Of a stretch of 64,000 bases of DNA, positions 19,153-28,816 are shown one piece after another (the first letter of the stretch is position 1; the number at the start of each line of letters is the position of its first letter). The stretch covers positions 1-64,000 of the forward strand of contig NZ_JAPSMC010000009.1 in assembly GCF_026847645.1 (NCBI RefSeq), written 5' to 3'. The notes beneath the pieces are model-generated. The model searched no databases. It was not told the DNA's origin and saw only the letters and a program-made list of their open reading frames with translations. A program made the position numbers and the translations under genes. The DNA is from Anoxybacillus sp. J5B_2022. Lineage in GTDB: Bacteria; Bacillota; Bacilli; Bacillales; Anoxybacillaceae.

Positions 19153-19218
19153 ATATGTACCATAGCAAAAAACACACCTTCCATCAAGCGAAGTTCATGT
19201 AGAAATGGGGAGAAACGA

Positions 19219-19704
19219 GTGAAAAAGAATGGGATTTTTTCCGGAGTTGTGTTGGTCGGTTTAGGATTGTACTTTTTAGAGAGCCAGCTTTCGCTTCCTT
19301 TTTTAAAAATTTTCCAAGGATGGCCGTCGTTATTTGTCATTTTCGGAGCGGCGCTGCTCGGACAAGCGTACTCCGCCCGTGAATACCAACATATTTTTTC
19401 TGGAATTGTGCTGTTTGGTTTTGGTATTCATTTCCTATTGATTCAATTATGGAAAAGCTGGCCGAACGAAACGGGTGTCTTATTTTTCATCGTCGCCCTC
19501 GCTTTTTTGCTCAGTTCACGGAAAATGAAGACCGGACTTATGCAAAGTTTACTGTTTTTCGCGTTGGCGTTTGTGATGCTATTCTCGGAACGCTTTGCCC
19601 ACGTTTTTCATATCATTGAAACGAGCATTTCTTTCATTTGGAAATTTTGGCCACTTACTTTTATCCTTTTAGGCGTATACATATTATTTGCCAAAAAGAA
19701 ATAA
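19219..19704 (+). CDS. ysxD: YsxD-like integral membrane protein
   Basis: A 161-residue hydrophobic protein with about seven short membrane segments and a KKK tail, resembling LiaF/DUF5668-type N-terminal membrane modules (GIFSGVVLVGLGLYFL and GIVLFGFGIHFLL are repeated halves of the same pattern). The GTG start is supported by GGGGAG six bases upstream; the open frame before it runs into repeat copy A and is not coding. Its place between hemA and engB matches ysxD of B. subtilis, which is the basis for the symbol. Function unknown. Confidence 0.75.
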   Translation: MKKNGIFSGVVLVGLGLYFLESQLSLPFLKIFQGWPSLFVIFGAALLGQAYSAREYQHIFSGIVLFGFGIHFLLIQLWKSWPNETGVLFFIVALAFLLSSRKMKTGLMQSLLFFALAFVMLFSERFAHVFHIIETSISFIWKFWPLTFILLGVYILFAKKK

Positions 19705-19711
19705 TCCATAC

Positions 19712-19746
19712 AAAAACACCAGTCTTGCCATCGACTGGTGTTTTTT
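19712..19746. terminator. bidirectional terminator between ysxD and engB
   Basis: AAAAACACCAGTC (19712-19724) pairs with GACTGGTG-TTTTTT (19733-19746). It has A and T runs on both sides and serves both convergent genes. Confidence 0.9.
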
Positions 19747-19748
19747 CG

Positions 19749-20330
19749 TTACATCATCCGCTGCAACGCGCTCCAAGCCCCGTCTTTTCCTTGTCCTGTT
19801 TCGGCGGAAAAAAGAATGAGTTCGTCTTCCGTTGCCATGTTCAACGTTTCGCGAACGATGTTTTGGTGCTTTTGCCATTTTCCTTTCGGCACTTTATCCG
19901 CCTTTGTTGCTACGACAATCGTCGGAATGGCATGATGCTTTAAAAACTCATACATCATGCAGTCATCGTTCGTCGGCGGATGGCGCAAATCGACCACGAG
20001 TACCGCTGCTTTTAGCTGCTCCCTCGTCGTGAAATACGTTTCCATCATTTTTCCCCATGCTTGCCGCTCTTGTTTGGACACTTTGGCGAATCCATAGCCT
20101 GGGACATCGACAAAATAAAACGATTCATTAATGAGATAAAAATTTAATGTTTGTGTTTTTCCAGGTTTGGATGATGTACGTGCTAAGTTTTTCCGATTCA
20201 CCATTTTATTAATGAACGATGATTTGCCGACGTTCGAGCGTCCGGCGAGCGCAAACTCTGGTCGATCACCTTCTGGATATTGTTCTGGTTTTACGGCACT
20301 GATCGTAATTTCTGCTGCAGTAATTTTCAT
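19749..20330 (-). CDS. engB: ribosome-assembly GTPase EngB/YsxC
   Basis: A 193-residue TRAFAC-class GTPase needed for 50S subunit maturation. G motifs: [10 protein letters not shown] near residue 31-40, the switch threonine region [22 protein letters not shown] near 75, and TKADK near 143. Start overlaps the lonA stop by four bases (ATGA), so it is translated with lonA, as in other bacilli. Confidence 0.97.
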   Translation of the reverse strand: MKITAAEITISAVKPEQYPEGDRPEFALAGRSNVGKSSFINKMVNRKNLARTSSKPGKTQTLNFYLINESFYFVDVPGYGFAKVSKQERQAWGKMMETYFTTREQLKAAVLVVDLRHPPTNDDCMMYEFLKHHAIPTIVVATKADKVPKGKWQKHQNIVRETLNMATEDELILFSAETGQGKDGAWSALQRMM

Positions 20331-22651
20331 TCTTTTTCCCCTACCAATGCATGTTGTAACACTTCGTCTAAATGCGAAACAAGAACGAATTGCAAATCTT
20401 TTTTCACAATCTCAGGAATATCATCTAAATCTTTTTCGTTTTCTTTTGGCAAAATGATTTTTTTCAATCCCGCCCGATGCGCGCTTAACGTTTTTTCTTT
20501 TACTCCGCCGATCGGCAACACGCGACCACGCAGCGTAATTTCCCCCGTCATGCCGACAAACCGGCTCACCGGTCGCCCAGTTAACGCTGAAATGAGGGCG
20601 GTCGCCATCGTAATCCCTGCCGAAGGACCGTCTTTCGGAATCGCTCCTTCTGGAACGTGAATATGAATATCATATTTTTCGTAAAAGTCCGCTTCTATTC
20701 CAAGTTCTTCTGCTCGGGAACGAACATAACTAAATGCTGCCTGCGCCGACTCTTTCATAACGTCCCCTAATTTTCCAGTAAGAACCAATTTTCCTTTCCC
20801 CAGCGATAACGACACCTCAATCGAGAGTGTATCGCCACCAAATGGGGTATATGCCAGTCCTGTCGCCACCCCTACTTGGTCTTGCAATTCCGCTTGCCCG
20901 TAGCGATATTTTCGTTTTCCTAAAAACTCTTCTAAATTTTTTTCCGTCACGACGACGCGTTTTTTCTCTTCTGACACGATCAAACGAGCCGCTTTGCGGC
21001 AAATGGACGCCAATTGCCGCTCTAATTCGCGCACCCCTGCTTCGCGCGTATAGTAACGAATAACGTGTAATATCGCCTCATCGCGCATTTGCAAACTCGC
21101 TTTTTTCAAGCCGTGTTCGTTCATTTGTTTTGGAAGCAAATGTTGCTTAGCGATATGCAATTTTTCGACTTCTGTATACCCAGAAATTGTGATAATCTCC
21201 ATTCGGTCCAACAATGGGCGCGGAATCGTTGCTAAGTTGTTCGCAGTGGCGATAAACATCACTTTCGATAAATCGTACGGTTCTTCAATATAATGGTCGC
21301 TAAACGCATGATTTTGTTCCGGATCGAGCACTTCAAGAAGCGCGGCAGACGGATCGCCACGAAAATCGTTCGACATTTTATCAATCTCATCGAGCAAAAA
21401 GACTGGGTTAATCGTGCCAGCTTTTTTCATCCCTTGAATGATTCGCCCCGGCATCGCTCCGACATACGTTCGGCGATGACCACGAATTTCTGATTCGTCA
21501 CGCACGCCTCCTAATGATACGCGGACAAAGTTGCGGTTCAGCGATTTGGCAATTGAGCGAGCGAGCGATGTTTTTCCTACTCCCGGAGGACCAGCAAGGC
21601 AAAGAATCGGGCCTTTTAGCGAGTTCGTTAACTGTTGGACCGCTAAATATTCGAGCACCCGTTCTTTCACTTTTTCTAATCCGTAATGCTCCTCGTGCAA
21701 AATCGCTTCCGCCCGTTTAATATCGTGAAGGTCTTCCGTCTGTTTCGTCCACGGAAGCGCCAACAGCCAGTCAAGGTAGTTGCGAATGACGGCACTTTCT
21801 GCGGAAGTTGTCGGCACTTTTTCGTAGCGTTCTAGTTCTTTTAGCGCGGTCGCTTTGACATGTTCTGGCATCCCGGCGGCTTCAATCTTTTCTTTCAATG
21901 TTTCAATTTCGCCGGTTTTTCCTTCTTTTTCGCCTAATTCCTTTTGAATCGCCTTCATTTGTTCGCGCAAATAATACTCTTTTTGCGTTCGCTCCATTGA
22001 TTGTTTCACGCGCATACTAATTTTTTTCTCAAGCTGTAATACTTCTTTTTCGTTATGGAGAATTTGAATAATTTTATGCACGCGTTCTTTTATATCGACC
22101 GTTTCCAATATTTCTTGCTTTCCTTCCAACTTTAACGGCAAATGCGAGGCAATAATATCCGCCATGCGGCCCGGTTCATCGATATCAGCGATGGACGCAA
22201 AAATATCGTTCGATAATTTTTTCGATAAATGTATGTATTGCTCAAAATATTCCAGCATCGTCCGCTTTAGCGCTTCGTCTTCTAAATCTTTTGCGGCTCG
22301 GTCTGCGAATATCTCCGCCTTCACCATAAAACACGGGTCGTCGCCCACCGTTTCCACCATTTTCGCGCGCGCAACCCCTTCGACTAATACGCGAAACGTT
22401 CCGTTCGGGAGCTTTAGCAGTTGTTTGACACGCGCCAACGTCCCCATTTCGTATAAATCTGCGACATTCGGTTCATCGACGGAAACATCTTTTTGAGATG
22501 TAAGCAACACCGTATGATCCTCCACCATCGCTTTTTCCAACGCTTGAATCGACTTTTCCCGGCCAACATCTAAATGCAATACCATCGTTGGGAATACGAG
22601 CAAACCTCGTAGCGGGAGGAGAGGGACGATCATCTCTTTCTTTCTCGCCAT
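20327..22651 (-). CDS. lonA: ATP-dependent protease LonA
   Basis: A 774-residue AAA+ serine protease that degrades damaged and regulatory proteins. Domains: N-terminal LON substrate domain ([20 protein letters not shown]), coiled coil about 190-250, AAA+ module with Walker [11 protein letters not shown] near 355 and Walker [10 protein letters not shown], and C-terminal protease with the Ser in [10 protein letters not shown] near 675 and the catalytic Lys in [11 protein letters not shown]. Start 22651 (MARKKE) has GGAGGTG seven bases upstream; an upstream in-frame ATG is less likely. Confidence 0.98.
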   Translation of the reverse strand: MARKKEMIVPLLPLRGLLVFPTMVLHLDVGREKSIQALEKAMVEDHTVLLTSQKDVSVDEPNVADLYEMGTLARVKQLLKLPNGTFRVLVEGVARAKMVETVGDDPCFMVKAEIFADRAAKDLEDEALKRTMLEYFEQYIHLSKKLSNDIFASIADIDEPGRMADIIASHLPLKLEGKQEILETVDIKERVHKIIQILHNEKEVLQLEKKISMRVKQSMERTQKEYYLREQMKAIQKELGEKEGKTGEIETLKEKIEAAGMPEHVKATALKELERYEKVPTTSAESAVIRNYLDWLLALPWTKQTEDLHDIKRAEAILHEEHYGLEKVKERVLEYLAVQQLTNSLKGPILCLAGPPGVGKTSLARSIAKSLNRNFVRVSLGGVRDESEIRGHRRTYVGAMPGRIIQGMKKAGTINPVFLLDEIDKMSNDFRGDPSAALLEVLDPEQNHAFSDHYIEEPYDLSKVMFIATANNLATIPRPLLDRMEIITISGYTEVEKLHIAKQHLLPKQMNEHGLKKASLQMRDEAILHVIRYYTREAGVRELERQLASICRKAARLIVSEEKKRVVVTEKNLEEFLGKRKYRYGQAELQDQVGVATGLAYTPFGGDTLSIEVSLSLGKGKLVLTGKLGDVMKESAQAAFSYVRSRAEELGIEADFYEKYDIHIHVPEGAIPKDGPSAGITMATALISALTGRPVSRFVGMTGEITLRGRVLPIGGVKEKTLSAHRAGLKKIILPKENEKDLDDIPEIVKKDLQFVLVSHLDEVLQHALVGEKE

Positions 22652-22686
22652 CACGAGCACCTCCATACTTCGTCTTCTATTCGTCT

Positions 22687-22715
22687 ATTGTATAGTACAG
22701 CGGCATGTTTGTAAA
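22687..22715 (-). promoter_or_regulatory. lonA: sigma-A promoter of lonA-engB
   Basis: TTTACA (22715-22710), 17-base spacer, TACAAT (22692-22687) on the minus strand, about 35 bases upstream of the start. Confidence 0.75.
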
Positions 22716-22775
22716 ATTCTACGACATAAAATGCCCTATTCGGGGTGCATGTTTACGAAACATTTCTGTAAATGA

Positions 22776-22810
22776 AAAATCGACTTCGACATAACGATAG
22801 CCGAAGTCGT
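22776..22810 (-). terminator. terminator of lonB
   Basis: CGACTTCG (22781-22788) pairs with CGAAGTCG (22802-22809), followed by TTTTT on the minus strand. Confidence 0.8.
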
Positions 22811-22820
22811 GGATGGGGCG

Positions 22821-24482
22821 CTACACGAGCTTTGTTTCCGATTGATCCACGGCAGCGGGAATTACATCGTTCCTGCTCTGTTCAAAAACAATGGCTAGCA
22901 CGTCTTCTATCCGTTCGACAGGGATGACTTCGATTCCATCGATTTTCCGCAACATCGACTGCATGTTTTCCGCTGGAATGAGTACCTTTTTCGCCCCTGC
23001 TTGTTTCGCTGCTTTTACTTTCGGAAAAATGCCGCCGACTGGCTTGACATACCCATAGATGCTAATCTCTCCGGTCATGGCGATCGTTCGATCAATCGGC
23101 AGGCGGTAAATGGCAGAATAAATACCGGCCGCCATGGCGATGCCTGCAGATGGTCCGTCAACAGGCACTCCCCCCGGAAAATTCACATGAATATCGTACT
23201 CGTCAGCCGGCACTCCCATCGCCCGCAACGCGGTAATGACGTTTTCAATCGAGCCACGTGCCATACTTTTGCGGCGGATCGATTTTTCTCTGCTACCGAT
23301 GCTTTCTTCTTCAACGATTCCGGTAATGTTGACTATTCCTTTTTCCTTCGCCGGCAATGCCGTCACTTCGATTTCGAGCAGCGCCCCTGTGTTCGGCCCG
23401 TACACAGCTAACCCGTTCACAAATCCGACGAGCGACGTGTGATTAATTTTCTTTTCATATCGCGGCGACAATTGGCTCGAGTGAATCACCCATTCGATGT
23501 CTTGATCGAGAATGATGTCGCGTTTTTCGGAAATGGCGAGTCCAGCGGCAATTTGCATTAAATTGACGGCTTCCCTACCGTTTCGCGCGTACGAAGCAAG
23601 CGTACGAATGCCGTTTTCGGACACGTTCAGCCTCACTTTTTCCGCGGCTTTGCGGGCAATGAGAGCGATTTCCTCTTGGTCAAGTTCACGGAAAAACACT
23701 TCTAAACAGCGAGAACGAATCGCCGGAGGAATTTCGTTCGGTGTTCTTGTCGTCGCCCCGACAAGCCGGAAATCTGCCGGAAGACCGTTTTGAAAAATAT
23801 CGTGAATGTGTGTCGGGATTTGCGGATTTTCTTCGCTATAATAAGCGCTTTCGAAAAATACTTTTCGGTCTTCAAGCACTTTTAATAGCTTGTTCATTTG
23901 AATCGGATGCAGCTCCCCGATTTCATCAATAAATAAAATCCCTCCGTGTGCATGGGTCACTGCCCCTTGCTTCGGTTGCGGAATCCCGGCTTGTCCCATC
24001 GCTCCCGCTCCTTGATAAATTGGATCGTGAACAGAACCGATCAGCGGATCGGCAATGCCACGTTCGTCGAAGCGCGCTGTTGTCGCATCTAGTTCAACAA
24101 AAACAGCGTTCTTTTTAAATGGGGAAAGCGGGTTTTTTTTCGCTTCTTCTAATACAAGCCGAGCAGCAGCTGTTTTTCCCACTCCTGGAGGACCGTAAAT
24201 GATCACATGTTGCGGGTTTGGACCGCACAATGCCGCTTTTAAAGCTTTAATGCCGTCTTCTTGTCCAACGATGTCGGCAAAATGTTTCGGTCTTACTTTT
24301 TCAGCGAGCGGCTCCGTTAACGAAATAGAGCGCAATTTGCGCAGCTGCTCCATTTCTTTGCGTGATTCCTTATCGATCGATATTTTTTGCACCCGCTGGC
24401 TTTTCAACAAGTTCCAAAAATAAAGGCCGATAATGACCCCAAAAAACAACTGTACTAATAAAGCAATGTTCGTCCAGTTCAT
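22821..24482 (-). CDS. lonB: forespore Lon-like protease LonB
   Basis: A 553-residue membrane-tethered Lon paralogue. An N-terminal helix (ALLVQLFFGVIIGLYFWNLL) replaces the LON substrate domain. The AAA+ module has [10 protein letters not shown] near 97 and the Walker B FIDEIGEL near 187, and the protease domain carries Ser in PVDGPSAGIAMA near 448 and Lys in VGGIFPKVKAA. In B. subtilis LonB is made in the forespore under sigma-F and acts on sporulation regulators. The ATG has GGAGG about nine bases upstream and a sigma-F type promoter, so it is transcribed separately from clpX. Confidence 0.96.
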   Translation of the reverse strand: MNWTNIALLVQLFFGVIIGLYFWNLLKSQRVQKISIDKESRKEMEQLRKLRSISLTEPLAEKVRPKHFADIVGQEDGIKALKAALCGPNPQHVIIYGPPGVGKTAAARLVLEEAKKNPLSPFKKNAVFVELDATTARFDERGIADPLIGSVHDPIYQGAGAMGQAGIPQPKQGAVTHAHGGILFIDEIGELHPIQMNKLLKVLEDRKVFFESAYYSEENPQIPTHIHDIFQNGLPADFRLVGATTRTPNEIPPAIRSRCLEVFFRELDQEEIALIARKAAEKVRLNVSENGIRTLASYARNGREAVNLMQIAAGLAISEKRDIILDQDIEWVIHSSQLSPRYEKKINHTSLVGFVNGLAVYGPNTGALLEIEVTALPAKEKGIVNITGIVEEESIGSREKSIRRKSMARGSIENVITALRAMGVPADEYDIHVNFPGGVPVDGPSAGIAMAAGIYSAIYRLPIDRTIAMTGEISIYGYVKPVGGIFPKVKAAKQAGAKKVLIPAENMQSMLRKIDGIEVIPVERIEDVLAIVFEQSRNDVIPAAVDQSETKLV

Positions 24483-24521
24483 CTACTTACATCCTCCTGC
24501 TTCAAAATAGGTAGTACGTAT

Positions 24522-24550
24522 AGTATCTCCGCCTAGAAGCAGGAATAAAC
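24522..24550 (-). promoter_or_regulatory. lonB: sigma-F type promoter of lonB
   Basis: GTTTA (24550-24546), 15 bases, GGAGATACT (24530-24522) on the minus strand. The -10 fits GGnnAnAnT exactly and the spacer equals the sigma-F/G spacing; the -35 differs by one base from GwATA. It begins right after the T run of the clpX terminator. Confidence 0.75.
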
Positions 24551-24584
24551 AAAAAGAGACTGCCTTCTTTTAAAGACAGTCTCT
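24551..24584 (-). terminator. terminator of clpX
   Basis: AGAGACTG (24555-24562) pairs with CAGTCTCT (24577-24584), plus inner CTT/AAG pairs; TTTTT follows on the minus strand. It lies 270 bases past the clpX stop, so the repeat array is transcribed as 3' untranslated RNA. Confidence 0.8.
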
Positions 24585-24587
24585 AAC

Positions 24588-24860
24588 CAGTCGCCTCCGC
24601 TTTTCTTGTCTAGCTGCGAACTAACATCCTCCTCCGCGTCCGCTTTCTCCGTCGACGTGCACGCACGTCTCGTCGAAAGCTTGCGCTTCCGTCGGATGTT
24701 TCCTTGGCTTCGCCAAGGATCGTTCTCCGCTTTTCTTGTCTAGCTTCGGCTCCTAGCTCTCTTGGGCCAAACAACCTTCCTCCGTCGAAGCAAAAAGCGC
24801 TTCTCGTCGGAAGAACGTTTGGCTTCGAGAGCTAACCAGTCGCCTCCGCTTTTCTTGTTA
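24588..24860 (+). repeat. tandem hairpin-repeat array, copy B
   Basis: Three copies of a core related to CTCCGCTTTTCTTGTCTAGCT (24595-24615, 24725-24745, 24844-24863 with TTAAGCT) separate two long hairpin units. Unit 1 pairs ACATCC with GGATGT and contains TCCTTGGC-ttc-GCCAAGGA. Unit 2 pairs AGCTCTC with GAGAGCT, CCAAAC with GTTTGG and CTTCC with GGAAG. A 23-base stretch, CCAGTCGCCTCCGCTTTTCT and three following bases, occurs identically at both ends. The cores resemble the ends of copies A and C. The clpX stop codon lies in the outermost core. Confidence 0.85.
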
Positions 24861-26123
24861 AGCTGAGGTTTTTCTTTCTTGTTCGACGATCGTGCCATCG
24901 TGGCGGATCAGCTTAGGCGGTTGATTGCCGCGCACTGTTTCCGCTGTGATGACGCATTTTTGTACATCTTCGCGCGACGGAAGTTCGAACATGACATCGA
25001 GCATAATTCCTTCGATGATGGAACGAAGACCGCGTGCACCCGTCTTGCGTTCAATCGCTTTCTTTGCAATTTCTCGCAATGCGCCTTCTTCAAATTCCAA
25101 CTCGACATCGTCTAATTCCAGCATTTTTTGGTATTGCTTCACAATTGCGTTTTTCGGCTTCGTTAAAATATCGATTAACGCCTGTTCATCAAGCGGCTCG
25201 AGCGTCGTAATGACCGGGAGACGACCGACAAACTCCGGAATTAATCCGAATTTCAATAAATCTTCTGGCAACACTTTCGATAATAAATTTTTTTCATCAA
25301 CCTCTGTTTGTTGCGTTTCAGCGCCGAAGCCGATTACCTTTTTCCCTAAACGGCGTTTAATAATTGGCTCAATCCCATCAAACGCTCCACCGCAAATAAA
25401 CAAAATGTTCGTTGTATCGATTTGAATAAATTCTTGGTGCGGATGTTTGCGACCGCCTTGAGGTGGAACGCTCGCAATTGTCCCTTCTAAAATTTTCAAC
25501 AACGCTTGCTGAACGCCTTCGCCAGATACGTCGCGTGTAATCGATGGGTTTTCCGATTTGCGCGCGATTTTATCAATTTCATCGATGTAAATAATCCCTT
25601 TTTCCGCTCTTTCCACATCGTAGTCCGCAGCTTGGATTAACTTTAACAAAATATTTTCAACGTCTTCACCGACATACCCAGCTTCCGTTAACGACGTAGC
25701 ATCGGCAATCGCAAACGGCACGTTTAAAATGCGCGCTAACGTTTGGGCAAGCAACGTTTTTCCGCTTCCTGTCGGCCCAATCATCAAAATGTTGCTTTTT
25801 GATAATTCCACATCATCGATTTTGCTGTTGGAATTAATCCGCTTGTAATGGTTGTAAACGGCAACCGCAAGCGATTTTTTCGCTTCGTCCTGTCCAATGA
25901 CATACTCATCTAAAATTTCGCGAATTTCTTTCGGCTTCGGAACGTCTTTAAATTCAAACTCCTCTTCATTCCCTAACTCTTCTTCGACAATTTCCGTACA
26001 CAACTCAATGCACTCATCGCATATGTATACGCCAGGACCTGCCACTAATTTGCGGACTTGGTCTTGGGTCTTGCCGCAGAAAGAACATTTTAATTGCCCT
26101 TTCTCATCATTAAATTTAAACAT
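24858..26123 (-). CDS. clpX: ClpX, ATPase subunit of the ClpXP protease
   Basis: A 421-residue AAA+ unfoldase that feeds substrates to ClpP. The N-terminal zinc domain has the four cysteines CSFC and CDEC; Walker [13 protein letters not shown] is near residue 118, Walker [11 protein letters not shown] near 183, the pore and sensor region follow, and the ClpP-binding IGF loop appears as KKVIGFGAE near 268. Sensor-2 region RKTGARGLR is intact. ATG with AAGGGG upstream. The stop codon TAA sits in the edge of a repeat unit; the KTSA tail looks normal for the family. Confidence 0.98.
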   Translation of the reverse strand: MFKFNDEKGQLKCSFCGKTQDQVRKLVAGPGVYICDECIELCTEIVEEELGNEEEFEFKDVPKPKEIREILDEYVIGQDEAKKSLAVAVYNHYKRINSNSKIDDVELSKSNILMIGPTGSGKTLLAQTLARILNVPFAIADATSLTEAGYVGEDVENILLKLIQAADYDVERAEKGIIYIDEIDKIARKSENPSITRDVSGEGVQQALLKILEGTIASVPPQGGRKHPHQEFIQIDTTNILFICGGAFDGIEPIIKRRLGKKVIGFGAETQQTEVDEKNLLSKVLPEDLLKFGLIPEFVGRLPVITTLEPLDEQALIDILTKPKNAIVKQYQKMLELDDVELEFEEGALREIAKKAIERKTGARGLRSIIEGIMLDVMFELPSREDVQKCVITAETVRGNQPPKLIRHDGTIVEQERKTSA

Positions 26124-26199
26124 CGTTTCACCCCTTATAAAAAAATTCCCTCACCGTATGTACAACACTACATGTTCAAACTTATGTATTCGTCATTTT

Positions 26200-26228
26200 A
26201 TCATAACTCGCGATACAAATGCTAATAA
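26200..26228 (-). promoter_or_regulatory. clpX: candidate sigma-A promoter of clpX
   Basis: TTATTA (26228-26223), 17 bases, TATGAT (26205-26200) on the minus strand; 4/6 and 5/6 matches. No CtsR heptamer repeat was seen. Confidence 0.45.
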
Positions 26229-26286
26229 AAAAATCGTTGCATATTTGAAAAATTCGAAAATTCTCAACTATATTCTTTATTGTATG

Positions 26287-26324
26287 AAAGAACAAGGCAC
26301 GAAAGACCTCGCGCCTTGTTCTTT
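26287..26324 (-). terminator. terminator of tig
   Basis: AAAGAACAAGGC (26287-26298) pairs with GCCTTGTTCTTT (26313-26324); the symmetric A/T flanks would work on either strand. Confidence 0.8.
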
Positions 26325-26349
26325 ATTGTTTCCAACAAATACAATATGA

Positions 26350-27636
26350 TTATTGTGCCGCTTTGCTATGTTCAACAAGGAAGTCGACAACTTTGCGGAA
26401 TTTCACATCTTCTTTCACAAGATCAAGGCTGCCGAGAAGTTCTTTAATTTTGTCGACCGTCAAGTTGTAAGCTTCCGCCATTTTTTCAAGTTCTTCGTTT
26501 ACATCTTCGTCTGTTGCTTCAATGTTCTCTGCTTTCGCAATCGCTTCTAGCGTAAGCGAAATGCGTACACGTTTTTCCGCGTCTTCTTTCATTTGCTCAC
26601 GCAATGCCGCTTCATCTTGGCCAGAGAATTGGTAGTAAAGGTTCAAATTGAGACCTTGCATTTGCAAGCGTTGGTCAAATTCGCGCAACATGCGGTCTGT
26701 TTCATTTTTAATCATCGCTTCAGGAATATCGATTTCCGCATTTTCTGCCGCTTTTTCCACGACCGCATCACGAAGGGCTGCTTCCGCTTCTTTGCTTCGC
26801 TCTTCTTGTAGTCTTGTGCGGATTTTTTCTTTTAATTGCTCAAGCGTTTCTACATCTTCTTCTACATCTTTGGCAAATTCATCATCAAGCGCTGGAAGTT
26901 GTTTTGTTTTTACTTCATGCACTTTAATTTTGAATACCGCTGGTTTTCCTGCTAACGCTTCTGCATGATATTCTTCTGGGAACGTCACTTCAATATCTTT
27001 TTCTGCTCCTGCTTCTAATCCAATTAGTTGCTCTTCAAAGCCAGGGATGAACGTGCCAGAACCGATTACAAGCGAATAGTTTTCTGCTTTTCCGCCTTCG
27101 AACGGCTCGCCGTCTACAAATCCCTCAAAGTCGATGACCGCTGTGTCGCCTTCTTCAATTTTGCCGTCTTCTTTCACGACAAGTTCTGCGTAGTTTTCTT
27201 GAAGGCGTTTTAATTCGTTTTCAACATCTTCTTCTGTCACGATAGCGTCTACTTTTTCTACTTCAAGCCCTTTATATTCGCCTAATTTCACTTCTGGTTT
27301 GACTGTCACTTTCGCGGTAAAAATTAAGCTTTTTCCTTTTTCTAGTTGCTCGACATCGATTTTCGGATAGTCAACCGGTTCAATGCCCGTTTCTTCTACT
27401 GCTTTTGCATACGCTTCTGGCAATAAAATATCCAACGCATCTTCATATAACACTTCTACGCCAAAACGCTTCTCAAATAAGGCGCGCGGAATTTTTCCTT
27501 TGCGGAATCCTGGAATGCTCACGTTTTTCACTACTTTTTTGAATGCAGCGTCCAAACCTTCACTTACTTTTTCTGCATCTACTTCAACGGTAAGAACGCC
27601 TTCGTTCCCTTCTAGCTTTTCCCATTTTGCTACCAT
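26350..27636 (-). CDS. tig: trigger factor, ribosome-associated chaperone and peptidyl-prolyl isomerase
   Basis: A 428-residue chaperone that meets nascent chains at the ribosome exit tunnel. The ribosome-binding signature GFRKGKIPR is near residue 44; the FKBP-type isomerase domain lies about 160-245 ([25 protein letters not shown] region), followed by the helical C-terminal arms. Normal length, ATG with GGAGGG upstream, and its own sigma-A promoter. Placed just upstream of clpX as in most bacteria. Confidence 0.97.
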   Translation of the reverse strand: MVAKWEKLEGNEGVLTVEVDAEKVSEGLDAAFKKVVKNVSIPGFRKGKIPRALFEKRFGVEVLYEDALDILLPEAYAKAVEETGIEPVDYPKIDVEQLEKGKSLIFTAKVTVKPEVKLGEYKGLEVEKVDAIVTEEDVENELKRLQENYAELVVKEDGKIEEGDTAVIDFEGFVDGEPFEGGKAENYSLVIGSGTFIPGFEEQLIGLEAGAEKDIEVTFPEEYHAEALAGKPAVFKIKVHEVKTKQLPALDDEFAKDVEEDVETLEQLKEKIRTRLQEERSKEAEAALRDAVVEKAAENAEIDIPEAMIKNETDRMLREFDQRLQMQGLNLNLYYQFSGQDEAALREQMKEDAEKRVRISLTLEAIAKAENIEATDEDVNEELEKMAEAYNLTVDKIKELLGSLDLVKEDVKFRKVVDFLVEHSKAAQ

Positions 27637-27746
27637 ACTTTTCCCTCCAACACAAAATCAATCTCGATCATGAGCGCTTGTCCAACGATCACGATCATCG
27701 TCGCTTATATGTAATCATGCAAAGATATACGTAATACAACCATTAT

Positions 27747-27774
27747 ATTATAACATACAATAGCGATGTTTCAA
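27747..27774 (-). promoter_or_regulatory. tig: sigma-A promoter of tig
   Basis: TTGAAA (27774-27769), 16 bases, TATAAT (27752-27747) on the minus strand; the leader before tig is about 105 bases. Confidence 0.8.
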
Positions 27775-27787
27775 TATAAACGACTAA

Positions 27788-28762
27788 TTAAATGAAAGAA
27801 ATTTTTTCTATTTCATAGAGTTTTTTGCAAAGCGGCGCGATTTCGCTCACCGTCACCCCGTATCGTTCTGCGATTTCTTCGTTTTGTTCCTCGATTCCTT
27901 GCAGTTCACACGCGCTTATGTGTAAGGCAGCAGCCCATCGTTCCACGCACGCTGGAAGCGGAGAGAACGGATATAAAGCGTATACGTAACGATACCAAAG
28001 GTGTGAAGCGATTTCATACAAGCTCGGATTATCATCCGTTAACGTACGGTCTAGCAGCTTCAAAACACTTGTAGCAAATTCCGTTTTCGCTGCTTCATCG
28101 AGATGTGCAGGAATGACCGTTATCGTCTGTCCGAATTTACAAATCGCCATCGGTTCGTTCACGCGTTGGACGGTCAACAGCCGCAACAACATCGTTTTCG
28201 CCATCGGATGATTGTCCTCCTTCAGCAAATACGATTGAATCATCGGCAAAAATGGTGCGATCGCTTCATGTTCGAGCTGGTGAATCGCTTGCAGCTGATC
28301 GTCCAAGCGCTTCGATTCCAACAGCCGGCGAATGTCTTTGTCATCGAAAGCAGGTTGCGAACGGTGCCGCATCTTTTCGATAAACTGAAGCAACTGCAGC
28401 AAATGATCGCGAGTTGCAGGCGCAAGAAGGCGATTGGAAACCGCTTGGCGGATCATCGTTTCCATTTCATCATATTGCTGCAATTGAATCAAAATCGATA
28501 AATACATTTGCAACAGTTGCATGTCGTCTTTTTTCTTTTCAAGCAACCGCCGGCATCGATCTTTCGCTTCTTCCCATTCGCCAAGTTCAAATAAGCAAAC
28601 GACGATGCTCAATTCTACTCCCGGATCATTTTTTAATTCGTTCGCTTCCGAAAAAAAGTGGAGCGCTGTTTTGTACTGTTTTGCTTGTAACGCTTCCCAC
28701 CCTTTTTCAAGCAGTCGCTCTCGTAAATTAGGAAATGGAACAATGTTATTCTTTTTTTTCAT
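27788..28762 (-). CDS. ysoA: TPR-repeat protein YsoA
   Basis: A 324-residue soluble protein with tetratricopeptide-like helices in its first half (EKGWEALQAKQYKTALHFFSEANELKND, about 15-45, and the following hairpin ELGEWEEAKDRCRRLLEKK). The C-terminal half has no motif I recognise. Position between tig and leuD matches B. subtilis ysoA, whose function is unknown; TPRs suggest protein-protein contacts. Weak ribosome binding site (GGTGATG). No good promoter was found in the 25 bases after the leuD terminator, so it may depend on readthrough. Confidence 0.85.
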   Translation of the reverse strand: MKKKNNIVPFPNLRERLLEKGWEALQAKQYKTALHFFSEANELKNDPGVELSIVVCLFELGEWEEAKDRCRRLLEKKKDDMQLLQMYLSILIQLQQYDEMETMIRQAVSNRLLAPATRDHLLQLLQFIEKMRHRSQPAFDDKDIRRLLESKRLDDQLQAIHQLEHEAIAPFLPMIQSYLLKEDNHPMAKTMLLRLLTVQRVNEPMAICKFGQTITVIPAHLDEAAKTEFATSVLKLLDRTLTDDNPSLYEIASHLWYRYVYALYPFSPLPACVERWAAALHISACELQGIEEQNEEIAERYGVTVSEIAPLCKKLYEIEKISFI

Positions 28763-28787
28763 CTTATCATCACCGTCAGTGAAGTTG

Positions 28788-28816
28788 AAAAACCAACCTC
28801 ATTCACACGAGGTTGG
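28788..28816 (-). terminator. terminator of the ilv-leu operon
   Basis: CCAACCTC (28793-28800) pairs with GAGGTTGG (28809-28816); TTTTT follows on the minus strand. The hairpin overlaps the leuD stop codon. Confidence 0.88.

Noticed and set aside
18979-19218. Upstream extension of ysxD adding 80 codons
   Set aside because: The extension is translated repeat copy A; a good ribosome binding site and GTG at 19219 mark the real start.
18945-19340. 131-codon minus-strand frame across repeat copy A
   Set aside because: Its peptide contains the same [18 protein letters not shown] stretch found in the extension of leuB across copy C, so it is repeat sequence read by chance, with no ribosome binding site.
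24588-24860. CRISPR-like array after clpX
   Set aside because: Only three imperfect cores, with spacers that are self-complementary hairpins of over 100 bases; no cas genes.
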